Under the pieces are notes generated by a model. The model was not told the DNA's origin and did no database searches. It worked only from the letters and a program-made list of their open reading frames with translations. Below are positions 16,998 to 25,204 of a stretch of DNA of 64,000 nt, piece after piece; the stretch's first letter is position 1; each line of letters begins with the position of its first letter. The stretch lies in assembly GCF_026001925.1 (NCBI RefSeq), contig NZ_AP021869.1, forward strand, positions 2,232,001 through 2,296,000. Direction: 5' to 3'. Both the position numbers and the translations under genes were made by a program. Source of the DNA: Vibrio gangliei (lineage in GTDB: Bacteria; Pseudomonadota; Gammaproteobacteria; Enterobacterales; Vibrionaceae).

Positions 16998-18761
16998 ATG
17001 GCAGGACACATCCCCCGTAGTTTTATTGATGACCTTCTTGCACGAGTGGATATCGTGGATTTAGTCGATCCACGCGTTAAGCTCAAGAAGCAAGGTAAGA
17101 ACTACGGGGCATGTTGCCCGTTTCATAACGAAAAATCGCCTTCTTTTATTGTTAGCCCAGATCGTCAAACCTATCACTGCTTTGGCTGTGGTGTACACGG
17201 TAATGCCATTGATTTTATGATGGAATACGAACGTTTAGAGTTCGTTGAAGCGATAGAAGAAATTGCCGGGTTTTTAGGATTAGATGTTCCAAGAGAACAA
17301 CGGGGTGGCGGCCACTTTCAAAACAATAATGCGCCTCGTGCCAATGCGGAACAAAAGCGTAATTTATACGATTTATTAGGCAGCATTAGCCAATATTATC
17401 GCTCTCAATTAAAAGTGAGCGCTAACAAAGCCGCGATTGAGTATTTAAAAAATCGTGGCTTGTCTGGTGAAATCGTCCAGAAGTTTGGTATTGGCTATGT
17501 GCCCGATGAATGGGACAGCGTGCGCAAAAACTTTGGCCAACAAAAAGCCGTCCAAGACATGCTGGTTGAAGGCGGAATGTTGATCGAAAACGATAAAGGC
17601 AACCGCTACGATCGCTTTCGTGGCCGTATCATGTTCCCTATTCGGGACCGCCGTGGGCGCGTGATTGGCTTTGGTGGTCGGGTTCTTGGTGATGAAAAAC
17701 CTAAATACCTGAACTCACCGGAAACCCCTGTCTTCCATAAAGGTAAAGAGTTGTATGGTCTTTACGACGTGTTGCAAAGCCACCGTGAACCACAACAAAT
17801 CCTTGTGGTCGAAGGGTATATGGACGTCGTGGCTCTGGCCCAATATGGTGTCGACTATTCCGTCGCAGCGCTGGGAACGTCAACCACAGGCGATCACATG
17901 CAAATGTTATTTCGCCAAACAGGCACTGTGGTGTGTTGTTACGATGGTGATCGTGCAGGCCGGGAGGCAGCTTGGCGTGCAATGGAAAATGCACTGCCCT
18001 ATTTGACCGATGGTCGCCAACTCAAATTCATGTTTTTACCCGATGGCGAGGACCCTGATTCCTACATTCGCGAATATGGTAAAGAGCAATTTGAGCAGCA
18101 AGTGTTCCATGCGACCTCATTATCGGAATTTTTATTTTCGACCTTGATGCAGCAAGTGGACACCAGTAGCCACGAAGGAAAAGCAAAGCTAACCTCTTTA
18201 GCCGTGCCTTTAATTGAAAAAGTCCCAGGTGGTACATTACGACTATACTTGAGAGACTTGCTGGGTAAAAAACTCGGGCTTTTGGATGAGCGTCAACTGC
18301 AACAATTGATTGCTAAAGACAGCCAAACACAAGCAACGCCACAACCGCATAAAGAAATAAAACGAACACCAATGCGAGTGGTCATTGCATTACTTTTGCA
18401 AAAACCCAGCTATGCTGAATTGGCACCAGATTTAAATTCAATTCGTCATATAGACTTACCAGGATTAAGTTTATTGCTGAAGGTACTTGATATTTGTCGA
18501 GAAAATCCCAATATCAAATCTGCACAGCTCATTGAACACTGGCGCGATCAAAAAAATGAAGCATTATTGTCACGTTTAATGAATTGGGATATCCCCCTCA
18601 ATGATGACAATGAACAAGATGTATTTTTAGACACATTGGATAAAATATTAGCTCAATGTGTTGAAAAGCAAATAGAAACATTGCAAGCGAAAGAAAGAAG
18701 CTCCGGCTTATCAGTCGAGGAAAAACGGGAGTTGCAAGATCTCATTCTTCAACGTCCTTAG
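16998..18761 (+). CDS. dnaG: DNA primase
   Basis: This 587-residue primase makes RNA primers at the replication fork. The zinc-binding domain has Cys40, His43, Cys61 and Cys64 in CCPFHNEKSPSF and YHCFGCGVHGNA. The RNA polymerase domain follows, with the TOPRIM motifs LVVEGYMDVVAL (near 270) and YDGDRAG (near 312). The C-terminal DnaB-interacting region is divergent, as usual. No good ribosome binding site precedes the ATG, which in E. coli is one reason DnaG is kept scarce. The gene lies behind a terminator and ahead of rpoD. Confidence 0.97.
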   Translation: MAGHIPRSFIDDLLARVDIVDLVDPRVKLKKQGKNYGACCPFHNEKSPSFIVSPDRQTYHCFGCGVHGNAIDFMMEYERLEFVEAIEEIAGFLGLDVPREQRGGGHFQNNNAPRANAEQKRNLYDLLGSISQYYRSQLKVSANKAAIEYLKNRGLSGEIVQKFGIGYVPDEWDSVRKNFGQQKAVQDMLVEGGMLIENDKGNRYDRFRGRIMFPIRDRRGRVIGFGGRVLGDEKPKYLNSPETPVFHKGKELYGLYDVLQSHREPQQILVVEGYMDVVALAQYGVDYSVAALGTSTTGDHMQMLFRQTGTVVCCYDGDRAGREAAWRAMENALPYLTDGRQLKFMFLPDGEDPDSYIREYGKEQFEQQVFHATSLSEFLFSTLMQQVDTSSHEGKAKLTSLAVPLIEKVPGGTLRLYLRDLLGKKLGLLDERQLQQLIAKDSQTQATPQPHKEIKRTPMRVVIALLLQKPSYAELAPDLNSIRHIDLPGLSLLLKVLDICRENPNIKSAQLIEHWRDQKNEALLSRLMNWDIPLNDDNEQDVFLDTLDKILAQCVEKQIETLQAKERSSGLSVEEKRELQDLILQRP

Positions 18762-18807
18762 TTAAGCACCGCCCAAAGAAAGTTCTAAAGTGGCGAGCAA
18801 TGAATCA

Positions 18808-18819
18808 ATTTGCTATAAT
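18808..18819 (+). promoter_or_regulatory. Candidate internal promoter for rpoD (extended -10)
   Basis: TGCTATAAT (TATAAT at 18814-18819) forms an extended -10 box in the dnaG-rpoD gap, 60 bases before the rpoD ATG. The -35 region is poor. It could let rpoD be expressed independently of dnaG. Confidence 0.4.
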
Positions 18820-18878
18820 TGGCGGTTTGCATTTCGCATACTAATATTCTTCACTCAGACCCAAGTTGGATATCGTCG

Positions 18879-20729
18879 ATGGATCAAAATCCGCAGTCAC
18901 AGCTAAAGTTACTTGTCGCTAAAGGTAAGGAACAAGGCTACCTGACCTACGCAGAAGTAAACGACCACCTACCTGAAGAAATCGTAGATTCAGAGCAGGT
19001 AGAAGACATCATTCAAATGATTAACGACATGGGTATCCAAGTCGTTGAAACCGCACCTGATGCGGACGATCTTATGTTGAATGAGGCCGTAGCAGATGAA
19101 GACGCTGCCGAAGCTGCAGCAGCTGCACTTTCAAGTGTTGAAAGTGAAATTGGCCGTACTACAGACCCTGTGCGCATGTACATGCGTGAAATGGGTACCG
19201 TTGAGCTACTCACTCGTGAAGGTGAGATCGACATTGCTAAACGCATTGAAGATGGCATCAATCAAGTACAATGCTCGGTTGCCGAATACCCAGGCACCAT
19301 CAGTTATATTCTTGAGCAATTTGATAAAGTTCAAGCCGAAGAACTTCGTCTTACTGATATTATCTCAGGTTTCGTTGATCCAGATGACGAAGGTAACGCT
19401 GCGCCAACAGCCACACACGTTGGTTCAGAATTATCTGTCACAGATGACGATGATGATGACCTAGATGACGACGAAGACGATGATGATGACGATTCAGAAG
19501 CCGAAGAGGAAGAAGTAGGCATCGATCCTGAGCTTGCTCTGGAACGTTTCACTGAGCTTCGCAACACTTATCAGAACTTACAGTTAGCGATCAACGAACA
19601 TGGTCGTGAAAGTACGCAAATTGCGGACAGCAAACAAGAGTTTTTAGATGTGTTCCGTCAGTTCCGTTTAGTTCCTAAGCAATTTGATTACTTAGTCAAT
19701 AACTTAAAAAACTCAATGGATCGCGTGCGTACTCAAGAACGTTTGATTATCCGTACCGTGGTTGAATATGGCAAAATGCCGAAAAAAGCCTTTGTTCAAG
19801 CATTCACGGGTAATGAGTCATCTGAAGCGTGGTTGGATGAAATCTTAGCATCAGGTAAGCCTTATGCCGATAAGATTAAGCAAAATGAAGAAGAACTACG
19901 TCGTTGTATCTTCAAGCTAAAATCAATCGAAGAAGAAACGTCTTTGAATGTGCAAACCATCAAAGACATCAGCCGTCGTATGTCTATCGGTGAAGCAAAA
20001 GCTCGCCGTGCGAAGAAAGAAATGGTTGAAGCGAACCTTCGTTTGGTTATCTCCATTGCGAAGAAGTACACCAACCGTGGCTTACAATTCTTGGATCTTA
20101 TCCAAGAAGGTAATATCGGTTTGATGAAAGCCGTAGATAAGTTCGAATACCGTCGTGGTTATAAGTTCTCAACTTATGCAACATGGTGGATTCGTCAGGC
20201 GATCACTCGCTCTATTGCTGACCAAGCGCGTACTATTCGTATTCCGGTACACATGATCGAAACCATTAACAAATTGAACCGTATCTCTCGCCAGATGCTT
20301 CAAGAAATGGGCCGTGAACCGTTACCAGAAGAATTGGCTGAACGCATGCAAATGCCTGAAGACAAAATTCGTAAAGTTCTAAAGATTGCTAAAGAACCAA
20401 TCTCAATGGAAACCCCTATTGGTGATGATGAAGATTCGCACCTAGGTGATTTCATTGAAGATACCACGCTTGAGTTACCTTTAGACTCTGCAACTTCAAC
20501 CAGCTTGAAGTTTGCAACGAAAGACGTACTTGCTGGCTTAACACCACGTGAAGCGAAAGTGCTTCGTATGCGCTTTGGTATCGATATGAACACAGACCAT
20601 ACGTTAGAAGAAGTGGGTAAACAATTCGACGTAACTCGTGAGCGTATCCGTCAGATTGAAGCAAAAGCATTGCGTAAACTGCGTCATCCAAGCCGCTCAG
20701 AAACGCTACGTAGCTTCTTAGACGAGTAA
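18879..20729 (+). CDS. rpoD: RNA polymerase primary sigma factor RpoD (sigma-70)
   Basis: This 616-residue housekeeping sigma factor begins [20 protein letters not shown] (region 1.1). Regions 1.2, 2, 3 and 4 follow, with core motifs [16 protein letters not shown] and [12 protein letters not shown] (region 2) and the -35-binding helix [18 protein letters not shown] (region 4.2). The nonconserved region between 1.2 and 2.1 carries a dense Asp/Glu tract encoded around 19441-19515. The start is placed at 18879 to match the family; an earlier in-frame start at 18819 overlaps the promoter-like sequence and adds an unrelated leader. A strong terminator follows. Confidence 0.98.
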   Translation: MDQNPQSQLKLLVAKGKEQGYLTYAEVNDHLPEEIVDSEQVEDIIQMINDMGIQVVETAPDADDLMLNEAVADEDAAEAAAAALSSVESEIGRTTDPVRMYMREMGTVELLTREGEIDIAKRIEDGINQVQCSVAEYPGTISYILEQFDKVQAEELRLTDIISGFVDPDDEGNAAPTATHVGSELSVTDDDDDDLDDDEDDDDDDSEAEEEEVGIDPELALERFTELRNTYQNLQLAINEHGRESTQIADSKQEFLDVFRQFRLVPKQFDYLVNNLKNSMDRVRTQERLIIRTVVEYGKMPKKAFVQAFTGNESSEAWLDEILASGKPYADKIKQNEEELRRCIFKLKSIEEETSLNVQTIKDISRRMSIGEAKARRAKKEMVEANLRLVISIAKKYTNRGLQFLDLIQEGNIGLMKAVDKFEYRRGYKFSTYATWWIRQAITRSIADQARTIRIPVHMIETINKLNRISRQMLQEMGREPLPEELAERMQMPEDKIRKVLKIAKEPISMETPIGDDEDSHLGDFIEDTTLELPLDSATSTSLKFATKDVLAGLTPREAKVLRMRFGIDMNTDHTLEEVGKQFDVTRERIRQIEAKALRKLRHPSRSETLRSFLDE

Positions 20730-20780
20730 TGGAATCAATCTGCGATTAATTCAACGAAAGCATCGCAAAATTGATTAACT

Positions 20781-20810
20781 AAAAAGGTGAGACTTGTGCT
20801 CACCTTTTTT
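20781..20810 (+). terminator. rpoD terminator
   Basis: AAAAAGGTGAG and CTCACCTTTTTT pair around a short loop and end in a T-run, about 50 bases after the rpoD stop. Confidence 0.92.
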
Positions 20811-20862
20811 GTGTCTGTAATCTAACTGGATAAAAACTAAGCGCAATCAAGTCTCTGATAAC

Positions 20863-20891
20863 TAGACACTCACAGCGCATTCCCCTATAAT
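20863..20891 (+). promoter_or_regulatory. Promoter of the tRNA-Ile2 gene
   Basis: TAGACA (20863-20868), a 17-base spacer and TATAAT (20886-20891) lie 14 bases before the tRNA 5' end. Confidence 0.75.
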
Positions 20892-20904
20892 CTTGCAACA
20901 ATTT

Positions 20905-20981
20905 GGCCCCATAGCTCAGTTGGTTAGAGCGCACGACTCATAATCGTTAGGTCCACAGTTCAAGTCTGTGTGGGGCCACCA
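20905..20981 (+). tRNA. tRNA-Ile2 (CAU anticodon, lysidine-modified)
   Basis: A complete 77-nt tRNA with encoded CCA; acceptor GGCCCCA/TGGGGCC, anticodon CAT at 20939-20941. The body (GGCCCC start, GACTCATAATCG anticodon arm, GTTCAAGTC T-arm) follows E. coli ileX rather than elongator tRNA-Met. E. coli ileX also lies just downstream of rpoD. The C34 is expected to be changed to lysidine by TilS so that AUA is read. Confidence 0.87.
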
Positions 20982-20988
20982 AATACAG

Positions 20989-21025
20989 AAAGCCCCGAAA
21001 GCATATTTTGTTTTCGGGGCTTTTC
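20989..21025. terminator. Terminator after tRNA-Ile2, usable from both strands
   Basis: AAAGCCCCGAAA pairs with TTTCGGGGCTTTT. The T-run on the plus strand ends the tRNA; the A-run on the left lets it also stop ribB transcripts. Confidence 0.9.
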
Positions 21026-21095
21026 TTTTTGTTTCGGAAGCTTTCTTTAATCGACTTACCGTAAGTTTATCTAACCTCAGCTGAGGTTATTTATA

Positions 21096-21758
21096 TTACG
21101 CTTGTTTCTTTATTAATGATTCACGGTACAGCACGATATCATCAATGGTTAAAACTGGCATATTATGCAGTTTACCAAACGCCACGATCTCTTCGGCACG
21201 AGCCATAGTCCCATCAGGGTTGGTCACTTCACACAAAACGCCCGCAGGGTTTAGTCCTGCTAATTGCATCAAATCTGTCGTTCCTTCGGTGTGGCCACGA
21301 CGGCTGAATACACCACCTTGGCGTGCACGCAGCGGGAATACATGGCCTGGTCGCGCTAAATCTTCTGGTTTAGCATCCGCAAAAATAGCCGTTTTAATTG
21401 TTGTCACACGGTCAGCAGCAGAAACGCCTGTTGTCACACCTTGCTTCGCTTCGATAGATACCGTAAATGCGGTTTGATTTTGGCTATTGTTATCAACCAC
21501 CATTGGCGGTAAATCAAGTTGATTGGCTTGCTCATCGGTTAAGCATAAGCACACAATGCCACTACACTCGCGGATCATAAGTGCCATTTGAGCATCAGTT
21601 AAGGTTTCAGCAGAATAAATAAGATCGCCTTCGTTTTCACGATCTTCATCATCTAAAACTAAAACACCTTGCCCTTGCTGCAGTGCAAGCAGCGCAGCTT
21701 CAACACGTTCAATTGGGTTGCCAAATTCAGCAAGTAAAGAAGGTTGGTTCTGATTCAT
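21096..21758 (-). CDS. ribB: 3,4-dihydroxy-2-butanone-4-phosphate synthase
   Basis: This 220-residue enzyme converts ribulose 5-phosphate to the four-carbon unit used in riboflavin synthesis. Motifs are [12 protein letters not shown] (metal and substrate binding), [20 protein letters not shown] and FSRRGHTEG. It has no GTP cyclohydrolase II half, so it is monofunctional RibB rather than RibBA. The start is fixed at 21758 ([13 protein letters not shown]); a longer frame reading back to 21965 runs into the FMN riboswitch and is not protein. Expression is expected to fall when FMN is high. Confidence 0.96.
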   Translation of the reverse strand: MNQNQPSLLAEFGNPIERVEAALLALQQGQGVLVLDDEDRENEGDLIYSAETLTDAQMALMIRECSGIVCLCLTDEQANQLDLPPMVVDNNSQNQTAFTVSIEAKQGVTTGVSAADRVTTIKTAIFADAKPEDLARPGHVFPLRARQGGVFSRRGHTEGTTDLMQLAGLNPAGVLCEVTNPDGTMARAEEIVAFGKLHNMPVLTIDDIVLYRESLIKKQA

Positions 21759-21815
21759 GGTAAACGCTCCTATAGGTACCAGAATCAGGGCTATTTTAAG
21801 AAGGGATCGAACTGC

Positions 21816-21834
21816 ACTTAGCAAAACGCTAAGT
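21816..21834 (-). other. Hairpin in the ribB leader, possible expression platform
   Basis: A perfect 7-bp stem ACTTAGC/GCTAAGT with a 5-nt loop lies between the FMN aptamer and the ribB start. No clear U-run follows, so translational or Rho-based control is as likely as intrinsic termination. Confidence 0.5.
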
Positions 21835-21878
21835 ACGATCAATACAAAGCCGTCAGGTTCACACCCACGACATTTATC

Positions 21879-22029
21879 CTCTCCCATCCAGACTATTACT
21901 GTCGGCTCTGGCCTCTCACCAGATCTGCTGACCCTGATCCAAAAATCAGGCGCTCGCGGGCTCATAACATATTGAATAAAAACAACTGCTATATACCGCC
22001 GGTGGGGAATTGCGCCCCGCCCTGAGAAT
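21879..22029 (-). promoter_or_regulatory. FMN riboswitch (RFN element)
   Basis: On the minus strand the conserved RFN blocks appear in order: TCAGGGCGGGGCG, AATTCCCCACCGGCGGT, AGCCCGCGAGCG, GCAGATCTGGTGAGA, CCAGAGCCGACAGT and AGTCTGGATGGGAGAGGA. Together they form the FMN-binding aptamer, about 120 nt ahead of ribB, as in many gammaproteobacteria. Confidence 0.96.
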
Positions 22030-22103
22030 AATTAATGATAATCCACACGATGTGGAGCGGTCATAGTATTACAGCGACAATAGAAAATCTAATACTCAGC
22101 GCA

Positions 22104-22134
22104 AAAAAAAACCTCAGCCGAAGCCGAGGTTCTA
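22104..22134 (-). terminator. satP terminator
   Basis: On the minus strand AACCTCGGC, a TTCG loop and GCTGAGGTT are followed by a run of T, 20-odd bases after the satP stop. Confidence 0.92.
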
Positions 22135-22155
22135 ATTCATCCAATTTTTGTCAAA

Positions 22156-22770
22156 TTAAGCTGCAGCTTTAATTGACTCAACAGGCGCAGCCACTTTCTT
22201 CTCACCAATAGGGAGAACAGTACGGCCGTACTCTAAGTTGATAATTGTCGCTGCCGCTAGGTAAACCGCACTTGAGCCACAGAACAAGCCTACTACGCCC
22301 GCAGTGTGAGCAATAGCAGCATTACCAGTGAAATCACCAGCAGCTAATAAGAAGAACAATACCGTTAAGCTGCCAAATACCACTTGTTTAGCAACTGGGT
22401 AACGAGGCAATGTGGCAATAAACATAAAGCCAGTGAAGATACCCCAAATAGTTAGGTATGATGCTAGGAAGTGAGCCGATGTTGCTTCACCCAATCCCAT
22501 GCTTGGCATCAAGATTAAGCCAACCAATGAAAGCCAGAACATACCGTAAGAAGTAAATGCTGTAGTACCGAAAGTATTTCCGTTCTTATATTCCATAATG
22601 CCCGCGATCACTTGGGCAATACCACCATAAAAAATACCCATAGCAAGAATCACAGTGCTAAGCGGGAATAAACCTACGTTGTGTAGATTTAAAAGAATGG
22701 TTGTCATACCAAACGCCATTAAACCTAATGGGCCTGGATTTGCTGGTTTTGTAGTTGCTGCCGTTGACAT
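22156..22770 (-). CDS. satP: Acetate/succinate uptake transporter, SatP/YaaH (AceTr) family
   Basis: This 204-residue inner-membrane protein of the GPR1/FUN34/YaaH family takes up acetate (and succinate in E. coli) with protons. The family signature N-P-x-P-L-G-L appears as NPGPLGL at 11-17, followed by six hydrophobic segments and the conserved FYGGIAQVIAG and FTSYGMFWLSL blocks. It is monocistronic with its own terminator. A TTTACA/AATAAT promoter and a CRP-like site lie upstream. Its job would be to recover overflow acetate. Confidence 0.9.
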   Translation of the reverse strand: MSTAATTKPANPGPLGLMAFGMTTILLNLHNVGLFPLSTVILAMGIFYGGIAQVIAGIMEYKNGNTFGTTAFTSYGMFWLSLVGLILMPSMGLGEATSAHFLASYLTIWGIFTGFMFIATLPRYPVAKQVVFGSLTVLFFLLAAGDFTGNAAIAHTAGVVGLFCGSSAVYLAAATIINLEYGRTVLPIGEKKVAAPVESIKAAA

Positions 22771-22814
22771 AGTTTTACCTGTTTAAAATGTAATCGATAT
22801 ATAAAAAACGGCGT

Positions 22815-22865
22815 ATTATTGTCGATGCTTATCGCTTTGTAAAACATTTTGTTAGCTAAGTCACA
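22815..22865 (-). promoter_or_regulatory. Candidate satP promoter with CRP-like site
   Basis: On the minus strand TTTACA (22838-22843) and AATAAT (22815-22820) have a 17-base spacer. Just upstream, TGTGACTTAGCTAACA (22850-22865) matches the CRP consensus TGTGA-N6-TCACA at 9 of 10 positions. The site would be centred about 50 bases upstream of the start, not at a classic CRP distance. Confidence 0.4.
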
Positions 22866-22890
22866 AAAAACTATTTTAAGTCATAAAAAA

Positions 22891-22923
22891 GCCTGAGTTC
22901 ATCATGATAGATGTCACTCAGGC
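22891..22923 (-). terminator. Terminator of the BASS carrier/MscS-like operon
   Basis: GCCTGAGT and ACTCAGGC form the stem on the minus strand, followed by TTTTTT. Confidence 0.88.
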
Positions 22924-22971
22924 CGAAAAATAAAACAATTAACCTATTGATTTTAATTATTTTAATTCAAT

Positions 22972-23559
22972 TTACTTGCTGCTTGGCAAGCTTCTTTTGT
23001 TGGATTTTGTTTCAGTCGCTTTTTTCTTTTGTGGCGCCTCTTTTAATACAATAACGGGACGAGTCATGAATAAGTTATTTGGGTAGAGCACCTGGTCACC
23101 ATCCAGAGTACGTAGTTGTACATTCATGAAGCCCATTTCTATAATTTCACCTTCGATAAAATTTGCCCCATCAACCACTTTCACCCAGCGGCCAACTCGA
23201 CAATCATTCTGAGTAAATAAGATCAAAAAGCTGGTTAAGTTACTTAGCAGTGACCATCCTGCAAATAAGGCCACACCCAATAGAGCAAACATGGATGAAC
23301 CGACAACCAATAAACCTCTAAGCTCAATCCCCCACATCATCAAAAGTAAACAAATGATGATAATTGAAGTGATCGTATTAAGTAATAAACGGACTCTTTG
23401 CTTTCTATGGGGGCTAGTCGCCGCTTTAGAACCACGCAAAAAAACCTTAGCAGGTATCCGGCGTAGCATTGGATAGAACATGAATACAAGCGCGGTGATA
23501 AACCACTTGTAATAATCTTGGGTAAACAACAACCAATCATTTGAAATAACGTCTGACAT
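22972..23559 (-). CDS. Small MscS-family mechanosensitive channel-like protein
   Basis: This 195-residue protein has three hydrophobic segments (about 16-32, 57-80, 83-113) and an MscS pore/beta-domain region: GVALFAGWSLLSNLTSFLILF, then a beta-rich GRWVKV...GEIIEMGFMNVQLRTLDGDQVLYPNNLF. The C-terminal alpha/beta vestibule of full MscS (286 residues) is missing; the tail is short and Lys-rich. Its TAATG junction with the upstream carrier gene shows translational coupling. An osmotic or solute-release role is inferred from the family only. I do not recognise a specific named gene. Confidence 0.8.
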   Translation of the reverse strand: MSDVISNDWLLFTQDYYKWFITALVFMFYPMLRRIPAKVFLRGSKAATSPHRKQRVRLLLNTITSIIIICLLLMMWGIELRGLLVVGSSMFALLGVALFAGWSLLSNLTSFLILFTQNDCRVGRWVKVVDGANFIEGEIIEMGFMNVQLRTLDGDQVLYPNNLFMTRPVIVLKEAPQKKKATETKSNKRSLPSSK

Positions 23560-24572
23560 TATGCGCTCACTTCGTTGTTATTCTCGGCTGCAATTGCCTT
23601 CTTTTGATAGCGGTTTGCCAAAATTGCACAATAGAATATTTGTAAAGGATGATAAAGCATGATCGGTAATAAAAGCATTCCAAGCCTAGGATCCGTACCA
23701 AAAATCACTTTCGCCATTGGCACTCCTGCGGCTAACGTCTTCTTACTACCGCAAAATACAGCCGCCACCTCGTCTTCATGCCCAAACCCAAATTGTTTAG
23801 CGCTCCACTTCACTCCATTAACGATGAATACAAGCACCGCACAACAAATGGCAACCGACATCAAAACATATTCGATAGAAAAACTATGCCAAATACCCTC
23901 ATGAACCGAGTCACTAAAAGCATTAAACACAATAAATAGGATCACAAACTTATCGAGTTTATTGACGACCGCTTTATGCTTTTCGAATGTGGTAAGAACC
24001 AAAGGGCGTAAAACTTGTCCAACAACCATGGGTAACAACAGCATCTTTGATATAGAAATCACGGAATCCATCACATCAAATGAAATGCCTTGTAAGCCCA
24101 TAAAAAATTGAATAAGCAGCGGTGTAATGAAAATACCGAGAATACTGGATAAAGAGGCATTAAAAATTGCCCCCGGAATGTTGCCTCTGCCAATCGCCGT
24201 CATTGCGACTGAAGATGAAATCGTACTTGGTAAAACCAATAAGAAACAGAAACCAAAAGCCAATGCCGTTGGCATAATAGCTAAAAACCCCTGACCAAAA
24301 GCTAACCAAATCAAAGGATAAATCACAAATGTCACCGTTTGAATAAACAAGTGTAAACGCCAGTTACTCACCCCGTCTTTCAGCGCTTTTGGCGATAAAC
24401 CAATACCATGTAAAAAGAAAATGATGGCGATACCCAAAGAAGTCACATTATCGAGCTGTAACACTCCCCCACTTCGCCCCACATCAGGTATCACAGTTGC
24501 TAGCAGCATAGCGACAACCATGCCCACTAAAAACCACTCTTTCTTTACCCATTGCCTAGTGCTGACTAGCAT
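23559..24572 (-). CDS. Bile acid:sodium symporter family (SBF-like, YfeH-type) carrier
   Basis: This 337-residue membrane protein has about ten hydrophobic segments. The SBF-like family (PF13593) is suggested by FFLHGIGLSPKALKDG near 53-68, LPSTISSSVAMTAIGRGN in the middle, and FCGSKKTLAAGVPMAKVIFG near the end. Relatives are annotated as sodium-dependent organic anion carriers, but the substrate here is unknown. AGAGG precedes the ATG. It is the first gene of a two-gene unit with the MscS-like gene and is divergent from the yiaW-like gene across 245 bp. Confidence 0.82.
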   Translation of the reverse strand: MLVSTRQWVKKEWFLVGMVVAMLLATVIPDVGRSGGVLQLDNVTSLGIAIIFFLHGIGLSPKALKDGVSNWRLHLFIQTVTFVIYPLIWLAFGQGFLAIMPTALAFGFCFLLVLPSTISSSVAMTAIGRGNIPGAIFNASLSSILGIFITPLLIQFFMGLQGISFDVMDSVISISKMLLLPMVVGQVLRPLVLTTFEKHKAVVNKLDKFVILFIVFNAFSDSVHEGIWHSFSIEYVLMSVAICCAVLVFIVNGVKWSAKQFGFGHEDEVAAVFCGSKKTLAAGVPMAKVIFGTDPRLGMLLLPIMLYHPLQIFYCAILANRYQKKAIAAENNNEVSA

Positions 24573-24817
24573 GTGTTGACCTCTTCAAATTTCAATCAAA
24601 ATAAATCCCAAATCACCATCAATTAGGCTACATTTTATGAATAATGTCATTAAAAATGATTACATATCATCTAGATAATGGGATACTTTCTAAAGAGCAA
24701 AGCTCTGTTTTAAACTAAATACAGTTAGATATAACCAGCGCCCACTTATATAGATAGTCATGGATTGGCTATATTTAAGTGTTATCGACCCTATCGATTA
24801 ACGAACAGGTACAAACA

Positions 24818-25204
24818 ATGACGTTAGATTACGTTGCCCTTGGCATACTTATCTTTGTAGTATTGGTGCTCTTTTACGGCATCATTGTTATTCATGATAT
24901 TCCCTATGAAATAGCGAAAAAACGCAATCACCCTCATCAAGACGCACTCCATGTTGCTGGTTGGGTCAGCCTATTTACCCTTCATGTCTTATGGCCATTT
25001 TTATGGATTTGGGCAACATTATGGCGTGAAGATCGAGGATGGGGATTTACTCAAATTAAAAATGAGCAAGACAATATCCACCATAAGGTCGATGACCTCA
25101 CCAATCAAATCGCTCAGTTACAACAACAACTTGCTGCATTAAATAAGGATAGCAAGGTCGCTCCAAGCAATAAAGATGAAGCCGAAAAAGGAGAATCAAA
25201 CTAA
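24818..25204 (+). CDS. DUF3302 inner-membrane protein, YiaW-like
   Basis: This 128-residue protein starts MTLDYVALGILIF, with two membrane segments (about 5-26 and 48-68) and the conserved block HDIPYEIAKKRNHPHQDALH between them. The tail is a Gln/Leu-rich coiled coil (about 85-110) followed by a charged end. E. coli YiaW (DUF3302) is always paired with the membrane-fusion protein YiaV, and here the next gene is a YiaV homologue overlapping by one base (TAATG). The ATG at 24818 was preferred to earlier non-ATG starts. Function unknown. Confidence 0.82.
   Translation: MTLDYVALGILIFVVLVLFYGIIVIHDIPYEIAKKRNHPHQDALHVAGWVSLFTLHVLWPFLWIWATLWREDRGWGFTQIKNEQDNIHHKVDDLTNQIAQLQQQLAALNKDSKVAPSNKDEAEKGESN

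Noticed and set aside
19331..19567. Poly-Ser frame opposite rpoD
   Set aside because: It is the reverse complement of the Asp/Glu codon tract in RpoD.
20905..20981. Elongator tRNA-Met
   Set aside because: The CAU anticodon fits, but the body and position after rpoD match the lysidine-modified Ile2 tRNA.
21759..21965. 69-residue N-terminal extension of RibB
   Set aside because: It reads through the FMN riboswitch; the true RibB start at 21758 matches the family.
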